From Chlorobiaceae bacterium (GTDB lineage: Bacteria; Bacteroidota; Chlorobiia; Chlorobiales; Chlorobiaceae), in contig JAFGMZ010000032.1 of assembly GCA_016927285.1 (NCBI GenBank), positions 1 to 33,984 on the forward strand: 33,984 nucleotides of DNA, written 5' to 3'. The stretch's first letter is position 1; each line of letters opens with the position of its first letter. Made by a program: the position numbers and the translations under genes. The notes beneath the pieces were generated by a model. That model was not told where the DNA came from. It was given only the letters and a program-made list of their open reading frames with translations, and ran no database searches. Below are positions 18,401 through 26,251 of this stretch, one piece after another.

Positions 18401-19648
18401 GGAAAGGATATCCTGCTGTTGAAGGATATCCTTTTCGGCGCAGGCTTCATCGGGCAGTTCCGATACTCTGGGCACGATGATGATTTCATTGTTTGCGATT
18501 TTTGCCGTCGACCATGCGAAAATATTCGTGGGAAGCTGTTTAAGGATATCAATCTGCGGCTCGATGCCCGGCGCGCACCATTCATGGGTGTTGTCCATAA
18601 GCCGCAGGTTGTCGTAGTACTGGAAAATATAGCTACGGTCGGCCTGTACGAATTTTCCGATGGATTCCAGGGCATTGTTGATCATGCTGTCAATGCTGCC
18701 GGCAGGAATGTTGATGAACTGGTTGGCGAGCGATGAGATAAGTCGCTCGAACTCGCGATTATAGGCAAGTGCTGTTTCGGTGGCTTTTCTTGAAGTTATA
18801 TCAAGGATATAGCCTTCGAAATGCGTGACGTCTCCCTTTTCGTTGCGGATCATGATCGTGTAATCATAGACGCAGATAACGGAGCCATCCTTTTTGCAAA
18901 TCCGGTATTCCTGATCGAAGGATGATCTTTCTTCATCGGCGGAGAACTCGGTTATTTCCGCTATAATCCTTGACAGATCGTCAGGATGTATCAGATTGGC
19001 ATAAAGTATGCCGTGCGCACTCAGCTCTGAAGCTTCGAATCCGGTGATTTTTCCGCAATTGACCGAGGCGATTTCAATCGGCCATCCGGGACTGTTCGCC
19101 CATCTGAAAACCATGACGGGGCCGCCGGCAAAAAGGTTTCTTTCACGCAGGAGTTGCTCTTCGGCCAGCTTGGCAGCCGTGATGTCCTGATGGGAACCAG
19201 CCATCCGTAAAGGGTTGCCGTCAGGATCCCGTTCATACACTTTCCCGCGGTCGAGCACCCAGATCCAATGTCCTTTTTTATGCTTCATGCGGACCTCGGC
19301 CTCATAATAGTCGCAGTGACCCTCGAAATGACTTTTTAGCAACAGGTTCGATTTCGCAAGGTCTTCGGGATGGCAGTAGCTGGTCCATGTTTTTATGGTG
19401 ACCGGTTCAAGTTCTTCGATGGTATAACCGATCATCGCTGCCCAGTGGCGGTTGATGGTGACATCGTCTGTTTCGATCCACCAGTCCCAGTACCCGGCCC
19501 TTGTGCCATCAAGCGCCATCTCAAGACGCTTGTTTCTGTTTTCGAGATTTGTAATCTCGGCCTGTAGTTCTGCAAGCTGTTTATTTGTTTCGGGAAGATC
19601 GTTTCCCGTCTTCGTTGGTTCTGTACGATTCATCATTTCGAGTTTCAT
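15458..19648 (-). CDS. Hybrid sensor histidine kinase with multiple PAS/GAF domains and C-terminal receiver
   Basis: Repeated PAS/PAC motifs, GAF-like segments, H-box [15 protein letters not shown], HATPase [36 protein letters not shown], receiver [17 protein letters not shown]. Confidence 0.94.
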   Translation of the reverse strand: [1396 protein letters not shown]

Positions 19649-19826
19649 TAAACAGGAACCAGGGACCTCGAGAAGCGTTTATGTCGGATCAACCTGTTAT
19701 GTCCGGATCATCACTGACCGGCAGAGAGCTGGCGGGGGCTCGAGCGAAGGGAATTTAACCAATTATAACATTTCGGTTTCATTTGTCAAAAGCAGGTTTT
19801 CCGTCAGGGCAGGGAGGGTTCGGATG

Positions 19827-21230
19827 TTATCCGGATTTGGTGCGTTTCGTGATGAGCATATCCATTATGAAGGCCGTAAACAGGTTCGCGATGACGGAAA
19901 CCAGAATGTACCAGGTCCATGCGATGCCGTAAAGCTTGAGAAGAAACACGATACCCATGCTTGCCAGAAGGCCGGCGGCAAGGCTTGCCGGCTGGAAATG
20001 CCTGTTTGTTCTGGAGAGCAGGAAGAGTCCGAGCAGTCCGCCGTAGGTGAACGATGCGATTTCCAGTCCCATCATAATGATAGCCTTGTCGCTTTCGTCG
20101 AACATGAGTGCGATGCTGATGAGTACCGCCGCCCAGCCTGCACTTATGATTTTCGACATGCCAAGCGATGCCCTTCCGCCCAACAGATCGGTGACTGTCG
20201 ATGCCGCAAGCGAGTTGATCGATGAGGAAATTGTCGACATGGCTGCAGAAAGTATGCCGGCAAGCAGTACTCCCTTCAGTCCGGAAGGAAGGTAATTGAC
20301 GATGAACGTCGCGAATTCGCGGTCTTTAGCCTGCGGAATGTCATGCATGAACAGGTACATCAGCGAGCCGGCAAGCAGAAAAATCATGAATTGAAAAAAT
20401 ACAAAAAATCCGCTGCCGATCAGGGCCTTTCGCGCAGAATTGAGATCGCCGCAGCCAAGCGCTCGTTGCACCATCATATAATCGATACCATGGGATGCGA
20501 ACGACAGGAATATGCCTCCGATGAACGCGCTGCCGAAGCTCATGGGGTTAAACAGGATATTACCCTTCGTGTTCAGCATGGTGAACTTACCGGAGTCGGC
20601 AAGAGCGACAAGGGTTTCCGGCAGGCTGGTTTCAAGGTGTATCAGGATAAAGGTAATGGTGATGACCCCACCCAGAAGATAGAGTCCGAACTGGATGCTG
20701 TCAAGCCAGACAACGGTTTTCAGCCCTCCCGAAATGGTATAGGCCAGCGTGACAATGCCGATTATCATTACAGAGACAGGGAGAGACCATCCTGTCACGA
20801 CCTGCACGACGACACCCGTCGCAAGGAATCTTACGCCGTCCCCGAGGATTCTGGTGACGAGAAAGACGACGGAGGCAAGCTTCTGCATGCCGCTGCCGAA
20901 TCTTGTGCCGATGACTTCATAGATCGACGTTACGCCGTTTCTGAAATAAACCGGCAGGAGCAGGACGCTTACGAGCATTCTTCCGAATATGTAGCCAAGC
21001 GGGAGTTGCAGGAATGTCCAGTCGCCCCGATAAGCGATACCCGGAACGCTTACGAAGGTCAGTACCGATGTTTCCGTGGCGACGATGGAGAGCATTGCGA
21101 CGATCCAGGGAAGCTTGTGACCGCCGAGGAAATAGTCTCCGGTATTTTTATTGCTTTTTCCCTGCCAGAACCCCAGCAGGATACTTCCGGCCAGGAAAAA
21201 GACGATGATCGCGATGTCGAGTGCCTGCAT
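19827..21230 (-). CDS. Sodium:solute symporter (SSS) family transporter
   Basis: GDYFLGGHKLPWIVAMLSIVATETSVLTFVSVPGIAY; multiple TM segments; ISGGLKTVVWLDSIQ. Confidence 0.9.
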   Translation of the reverse strand: MQALDIAIIVFFLAGSILLGFWQGKSNKNTGDYFLGGHKLPWIVAMLSIVATETSVLTFVSVPGIAYRGDWTFLQLPLGYIFGRMLVSVLLLPVYFRNGVTSIYEVIGTRFGSGMQKLASVVFLVTRILGDGVRFLATGVVVQVVTGWSLPVSVMIIGIVTLAYTISGGLKTVVWLDSIQFGLYLLGGVITITFILIHLETSLPETLVALADSGKFTMLNTKGNILFNPMSFGSAFIGGIFLSFASHGIDYMMVQRALGCGDLNSARKALIGSGFFVFFQFMIFLLAGSLMYLFMHDIPQAKDREFATFIVNYLPSGLKGVLLAGILSAAMSTISSSINSLAASTVTDLLGGRASLGMSKIISAGWAAVLISIALMFDESDKAIIMMGLEIASFTYGGLLGLFLLSRTNRHFQPASLAAGLLASMGIVFLLKLYGIAWTWYILVSVIANLFTAFIMDMLITKRTKSG

Positions 21231-21251
21231 GGATGAAGATTGTTAACTCGA

Positions 21252-22418
21252 TTATCGGTAAAGATGGAAGCCGGCTTTCGCGGCGAGGAAGTCAGTTTCC
21301 TCCTGTTTCCAGGAGCTGATGACCGTTGCCGCGTCACGGCCATCGAGTATCGCTGAACGGATGGCGTCGTTTCCGGCGAGCAGATCGAATGCCGGAATGG
21401 TGTCATTGAATTCGTAGACTCCGTGGAGAAAATGCAGATCGAGAGGATACAGCTTGCAGATTGCTGCCGTAAGCGCAACAGCGGCAGCAAAAGGCCTGAA
21501 CCGGCGGTGATCGCAGACATGCAGCCAGAGTCCGCCTATCGTCTCTTCCCTGAATTTGTGAAATGTAGGCTTGAACCAGGTCGGACGGAGGAAAACTCCT
21601 TCGAATTCCGGCCCCTGGCACTTTTCCAGCAAATGGCCGGGGTTAATGAAAGGTGCGCCGAAGAGCTGGAAAGGCGTTGTGGTACCCCGTCCTTCAGATA
21701 CGTTCAGTCCTTCGAAAAGGCACATTCCCGGATAGACTGCCGCTGTTTCAACAGAGGGCATGTTTGGCGACGGTGGTACCCAGGGAAGACCGGTTTCAGG
21801 GAAAAGCATGGAACGGTTCCATCCCTGCATGGACAGAACGGTGAGTCTGATATCGAGTTTTTTCCAGTCGCGATAGAGCAGAGCCAGTTCGCCGGGAGTC
21901 ATACCGTGCCTTACCGGAACAGGGAAAATTCCGACGAAAGATCGGTAAGCCATGTCGAGGAGCGGTCCTTCCACAAGATCTCCTCCAAGCGGGTTGGGGC
22001 GATCGAGCACCATGATTTCCAGATCCCTGCCCGCAGCCGCTTCCATGAAGAGGGCGAGCGTGTTGACATAGGTATAGTAGCGCGCGCCTATGTCCTGGAT
22101 GTCGAACAGAATCAGGTCGAGGTCGTCGAGCATGGCGCTTTCAGGGATGAGCGTATCGGCAGAACAGCCGTACAGGCTTATCACTTCGAAATCCGGTGCT
22201 GGTTGTTGGTTTCCGACGGCGATTTGGTCCTGTTCGGTTGCGAACAGGCCGTGTTCCGGAGAAAATATCTTTCTTATCTTCAGCCCGTTTTCCCGGAGCA
22301 CGTTCCATGAGTACCTCAGGTCGGAAGTGACCGATGTCTGGTTGACTATCATGCCGATAGTCCGGTTTCGGTACCTCTCGATGTTTTCAAGAAAAATGTC
22401 AAGGCCTGTCGCTACCAT
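21252..22418 (-). CDS. DUF1343 family protein, exo-beta-N-acetylmuramidase NamZ-like
   Basis: GLDIFLENIERYRNRTIGMIVNQTSVTSDLRYS ... IFSPEHGLFATEQDQ ... LILFDIQDIGARYYTYVNTLALFMEAA ... VLDRPNPLGGDLVEGP. Confidence 0.9.
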   Translation of the reverse strand: MVATGLDIFLENIERYRNRTIGMIVNQTSVTSDLRYSWNVLRENGLKIRKIFSPEHGLFATEQDQIAVGNQQPAPDFEVISLYGCSADTLIPESAMLDDLDLILFDIQDIGARYYTYVNTLALFMEAAAGRDLEIMVLDRPNPLGGDLVEGPLLDMAYRSFVGIFPVPVRHGMTPGELALLYRDWKKLDIRLTVLSMQGWNRSMLFPETGLPWVPPSPNMPSVETAAVYPGMCLFEGLNVSEGRGTTTPFQLFGAPFINPGHLLEKCQGPEFEGVFLRPTWFKPTFHKFREETIGGLWLHVCDHRRFRPFAAAVALTAAICKLYPLDLHFLHGVYEFNDTIPAFDLLAGNDAIRSAILDGRDAATVISSWKQEETDFLAAKAGFHLYR

Positions 22419-22439
22419 AGCAGTCGATTGTTCGTTGGT

Positions 22440-23375
22440 TTATTCTGCCAGTCGAAGGGTTTCGTGTCTGTCGCGTATGCTGTTGCGGAGATGTTCCCCC
22501 ATGACTGCCTTTGCTCCTGGAAGGAGTACCGAGTTTTCAATGACAGCGCCGTTGCCGATTACGCAGCCAGATCCTATGACCGAATGGATGACGGTGGCTT
22601 CGGGGGCTATCGACGCATCCGCAGCTACGCGTCGCGGTTCTATGCCGATGGCCTCCCGAACCCTTCGGGTAAGTCTTTCCGGCAGCATGTTCGAGCCCGT
22701 GTTGGCATTGAGGTAGTTCTCAGGAGTTCCGATGTCCATCCACGAGCCGGAATGTCTGAAAGCGCCGAGGCCGCCATGATCGATCAGTCCGGTAAAACCC
22801 GTATCGACAATGCTTGAATACTCATCATTCAGGTATCGGAATATGTCAGGGCTCAAGAGGGCCGTGCCGGTATAGATCAGCGACGATGCCAGGCCGGTAT
22901 TACGCATGTTTCTGAAATCCCGGACCTGGCCGTTTTCTACTCCTACGCTGCCGATAGCATGAGCATCGGATGTTGCATAGAGCGCGAGTGTGCCAGGCAG
23001 TCCCGATTCCTGATGGCGCCGGACGAAAGCCGCAAAATCGATATCGGCGATAATGTCGCTGTTGATGAGAAGAAAGTCTCCGTCGTCGAGCAGTCGTTCG
23101 CATTTTTTCAGTCCGCCTCCGGTCCCGAGGATTGTTTTTTCTTCGGAAAAGGAAATTGACAGCCCATCCAAATCAAATGATTCGATGCTTTTACAGATGT
23201 CTGCGGCATGATGATGGATGTTGCAGATAATGTCGGTAATGCCGACCTCTTTGAGCAGGGCAAAGGTATACAGAATGGCCGGCACATTGAGTATGGGAAT
23301 CAGGGGCTTCGGAAGATGTAACGTGAACGGCCTGAGCCTGGTGCCGAAACCGGCGGCAAGTACGAATGCTTTCAT
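22440..23375 (-). CDS. Sugar-1-phosphate nucleotidyltransferase (MurU-like) with C-terminal left-handed beta-helix-type segment
   Basis: MKAFVLAAGFGTRLRPFTLHLPKPLIPILNVP; GTGGGLKKCERLL; LLINSDIIADID. Confidence 0.88.
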   Translation of the reverse strand: MKAFVLAAGFGTRLRPFTLHLPKPLIPILNVPAILYTFALLKEVGITDIICNIHHHAADICKSIESFDLDGLSISFSEEKTILGTGGGLKKCERLLDDGDFLLINSDIIADIDFAAFVRRHQESGLPGTLALYATSDAHAIGSVGVENGQVRDFRNMRNTGLASSLIYTGTALLSPDIFRYLNDEYSSIVDTGFTGLIDHGGLGAFRHSGSWMDIGTPENYLNANTGSNMLPERLTRRVREAIGIEPRRVAADASIAPEATVIHSVIGSGCVIGNGAVIENSVLLPGAKAVMGEHLRNSIRDRHETLRLAE

Positions 23376-24406
23376 CGGTTGTGTCGTGCTTCAATGATCG
23401 GCATGAGGAGTCTGCCGACTTTTTTCAGTTCATCTCTTCCGCCAATATAGTCGGCAAGATAGGCCAGTGTTGGCGCGATAGATTGGTCATAAGATTTTTT
23501 TTTCAAAACGGATGACTGGTAGCAGAAGGTGCCGATGGCCTTGATGTTTCTCTGGAATGCCATGAGATCGAATAGGTAGAGATATTCATCGAGACTCATG
23601 GCAGCGACCCCGATTTCAGAGAGTGCCGTGTAGTGGCGGGTTTTCAGTTCATAGACAAGCGCCAGGTCAAGGGTAACGTAAGAGTCCCGGAGAAGGGAAA
23701 CGGCATCATACTGAGGCAGCCCCATCCGTGCATCCTGGAAATCGATGATTACCGGTTTGCCTTCACAGACCATGATGTTTCTGCTGTGGAAATCGCGATG
23801 GTTGAGCACGAAGCGATCGGGCTGTACAAGTATTGCCGATATGATTTCGAACTCGCTGCGCACCAGTCCGGCAGCACGACTGTCGAATGATGCGGTAAAA
23901 TAGTCGAGAAGGGCATGTTCGATAAAAAAATCAAATTCGAACATCAGTTTTTCTCTGTCGAAGGCGAGATTGAACGGCAGATCGCCGGGGTTGCCCGTAA
24001 TAGACTGGATCTGAGCGAGGGTATCGATGACCGTTCGGTAGAGCTCCGCAACCGTTTCGGGGTTTGATCCTTCCTCCGCAATATCCTGGAGCTGGGTCGT
24101 TCCGCAGTCTTCGAGCAGGAGGATGCCTTTTTCTGCATCGACGGCAATCACTTCAGGAACCGGAAGATTATGAGCAGCGAAGATGTCGTGCAGCACAAGA
24201 AACGGGTAGCTGCCAAGGCCCGGGGTTTCCTGAAGCAGAGGATCATAGCAGGCGATCAGGCTTTTTCCGGGCTGTCTGATGCGATAATAACGTCGCGTTG
24301 AGGCATCGCCCTGCACCGGAGCGATGGCGAGTTGCATCTGTTCTTCAGGATTGAAAAAACCCAGAATGCTTTTTCTGATCGTAGCGTCCATAGTGAAGCG
24401 AGTCAA
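23372..24406 (-). CDS. Phosphotransferase (APH fold), AmgK-like
   Basis: VQGDASTRRYYRIRQPGKSLIACYDPLLQE; LEDCGTTQLQD; LNHRDFHSRNIMVCEGKPVIIDFQDARMG; stop overlaps the nucleotidyltransferase start; start may be 24391. Confidence 0.88.
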   Translation of the reverse strand: MTRFTMDATIRKSILGFFNPEEQMQLAIAPVQGDASTRRYYRIRQPGKSLIACYDPLLQETPGLGSYPFLVLHDIFAAHNLPVPEVIAVDAEKGILLLEDCGTTQLQDIAEEGSNPETVAELYRTVIDTLAQIQSITGNPGDLPFNLAFDREKLMFEFDFFIEHALLDYFTASFDSRAAGLVRSEFEIISAILVQPDRFVLNHRDFHSRNIMVCEGKPVIIDFQDARMGLPQYDAVSLLRDSYVTLDLALVYELKTRHYTALSEIGVAAMSLDEYLYLFDLMAFQRNIKAIGTFCYQSSVLKKKSYDQSIAPTLAYLADYIGGRDELKKVGRLLMPIIEARHNR

Positions 24407-24449
24407 AAGGCATCATGCGCCGGAATGACAGATCGGTGCGGCATGATAA

Positions 24450-24487
24450 AAAAAAAGCACCTTATCCCTCTGAGGAATAAGGTGCTT
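24450..24487 (-). terminator. Intrinsic terminator for csmB-like gene
   Basis: AAGCACCTTATTCCTCAGAGGGATAAGGTGCTTTTTTTTT on minus strand. Confidence 0.92.
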
Positions 24488-24505
24488 CAAAGATAAAGCA
24501 ATTGC

Positions 24506-24733
24506 TTATTTCTTCGGAGCGACAGCTGCTGATACGCTCTGCAATACCTGGGTGGCGGTGTTTGCGAGGTTGCCGATCAGGTCGGTTGCCGTTTTTGCAA
24601 GAGGCTCGGCAACATTGGAGATGACCTTCAGGCTGTTGTTCATGAGGTCAAGCTGAAGCTGGAAAAGTTTGCCGGCGGTTTCAACAAGATTGTTGACTGC
24701 GCCCTGCACATCGATGTTTGATCCGTTTGACAT
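24506..24733 (-). CDS. csmB: Chlorosome envelope protein of the CsmB/CsmF family (CsmB-like)
   Basis: 75-aa MSNGSNIDVQGAVNNLVETAGKLFQLQLDLMNNSLKVISNVAEPLAKTATDLIGNLANTATQVLQSVSAAVAPKK; start placed at MSNGSN. Confidence 0.83.
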   Translation of the reverse strand: MSNGSNIDVQGAVNNLVETAGKLFQLQLDLMNNSLKVISNVAEPLAKTATDLIGNLANTATQVLQSVSAAVAPKK

Positions 24734-24924
24734 GATGCTGTATGGTTTGAGTTTGAGAAAGTGTTTAAGGGAAAAATTCCAAAACGGTATTACCCTGCGA
24801 TATTTCTCTAAACTAACTAATTTTCCAATGACGAACAAATAAAAAACTGACAGGAAAACATGAAAGATCAAGGGGTTAGATCCTGCAAATCCTGTGGATA
24901 CAGCGGTTTTTCAGATACTGCCGC

Positions 24925-25050
24925 TTATCCGGTTTTTTTTGTGCCGGCATTTTTGCCGATAAATTTGTTAAGCAGCAGCACAAAAAAAATACCGCCTATA
25001 AAAAACGCGACAGGAGCAACGATGGTTGTGTAGTTGAATGATTCAGACAT
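24925..25050 (-). CDS. Putative 41-aa single-TM protein
   Basis: Manual translation MSESFNYTTIVAPVAFFIGGIFFVLLLNKFIGKNAGTKKTG*; hydrophobic helix plus basic tail; below the ORF-track size cut-off. Confidence 0.5.
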   Translation of the reverse strand: MSESFNYTTIVAPVAFFIGGIFFVLLLNKFIGKNAGTKKTG

Positions 25051-25268
25051 AAAAAGTAATGACACTGATTATCAGGAGCAATGCGAATCAAGCCTTTCTG
25101 AATGTTAACAAAAAAAGTTAACAAAAATCCTGCAAAACGAAAGGTCGCGATGGGAGGTGCACTCCTGTTCAATACGTGATGTAATCGGGAACTCTTGAAA
25201 TGGCAGTGCTGTTCCATTCAGGAAAATCAGGAAAGTCTTATTCATCATTTTAATCAGGTTGACCAGTC

Positions 25269-25880
25269 ATGGAGGTTGTCGGTAAAAGCAAAGCGAAGGT
25301 AATTCTTGAATCGTGCCTGCATGAGTCATCATCGTACTTTTGCGATCACACCAAGATCATAAAGTGCAATCCATATTGTACAAATGTACTGCACCTCAAA
25401 GATATGGGTTTGTACCAATGGATATTTCAGGTAAAGGATCCGAGAAACAATCCAATCACCGCAATATTTTTCGTTGAACAGATCGAAGAGCAACTCGAGC
25501 ATCACTCTCCTTCTCCGGTGCAGCAGGCTGGCGAGTCTTATACTCGGGCAAGGGCGAAATGCATCAGATGGGTCAATGCAAAAGAGTTGCCTCGGATAGA
25601 GATTGACAATAATCATACCTTTGTTGGTCGGGCAAACACCAGGATATGCCTTTACCATCTCGATGACGGAAAAACGGAGGTGCATTTTGAAACTGACATT
25701 GCGCTCGACTTCACGCTCTCTTTTCCCCTCAACATGATGCCTGAAGGTATTATCAAATTCATGACAGAGACCGTCATGTCGCAGATCATGCAACAGGCGA
25801 CTGAAAGCATGCTCTGTCAGGTGCAGGCCGATCTCTGTTGTTCGGATGCAGAGCTCGCCGTAGAGGGGGGAAAGCGCTGA
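25269..25880 (+). CDS. DUF1997-like protein
   Basis: 203-aa ORF with YTRARAKCIRWVNAKELPRIEIDNNHTF and DIALDFTLSFPLNMMPEGIIKFMTETVMSQIMQQATESML. Confidence 0.72.
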   Translation: MEVVGKSKAKVILESCLHESSSYFCDHTKIIKCNPYCTNVLHLKDMGLYQWIFQVKDPRNNPITAIFFVEQIEEQLEHHSPSPVQQAGESYTRARAKCIRWVNAKELPRIEIDNNHTFVGRANTRICLYHLDDGKTEVHFETDIALDFTLSFPLNMMPEGIIKFMTETVMSQIMQQATESMLCQVQADLCCSDAELAVEGGKR

Positions 25881-25924
25881 GAGGATCTTCATGTTGTTTT
25901 TTATTTTTTTTCTGCATACCTTTG

Positions 25925-25947
25925 ATACCCCAACCCCGTATAGGTAT
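25925..25947. promoter_or_regulatory. Candidate CsoR/CstR-type operator ATACCccaaccccgtataGGTAT
   Basis: C/G-rich interrupted palindrome about 70 bp upstream of the CsoR-family gene. Confidence 0.5.
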
Positions 25948-26014
25948 TGTGTGGAGCGGGTTCTCATGTTCTATAGTATAATGTTCTATGTATATTCAAT
26001 AGCCCAGGTGCAAA

Positions 26015-26245
26015 ATGGATGATGTGACGCTCAGGTTGAAGAAGGTAGCCGGACAGGTGGAGGCTCTTGTCAGAATGATCGATGGCGGGGAGAGCTGCGA
26101 CAAAGTTATTGTTCAGTTTCAGGCGGCAAAAGCGGCTCTTGACAGGACGTTTTCGCTTGTACTTGACAGAAGCCTTAAAGAGTGCATGAGTCATAACGAC
26201 TCCGAAAATGTGGGCAAGATTCTTAAACTCATTTCTAAACAGTAG
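26015..26245 (+). CDS. CsoR/RcnR (DUF156) family metal- or persulfide-sensing repressor
   Basis: LRLKKVAGQVEALVRMIDGGESCDKVIVQFQAAKAALDRTFSLVLDRSLKECM; Cys28 and Cys57, Ser53 at the usual His position. Confidence 0.9.
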   Translation: MDDVTLRLKKVAGQVEALVRMIDGGESCDKVIVQFQAAKAALDRTFSLVLDRSLKECMSHNDSENVGKILKLISKQ

Positions 26246-26251
26246 TATACC

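Noticed and set aside
20343-21236. 297-aa + strand ORF opposite the SSS transporter
   Set aside because: Charged shadow translation of a transmembrane protein gene; the minus frame is clearly the coding one.
21423-22310. 295-aa + strand ORF opposite the NamZ-like gene
   Set aside because: Antisense shadow; no domain recognised, and the minus frame matches DUF1343.
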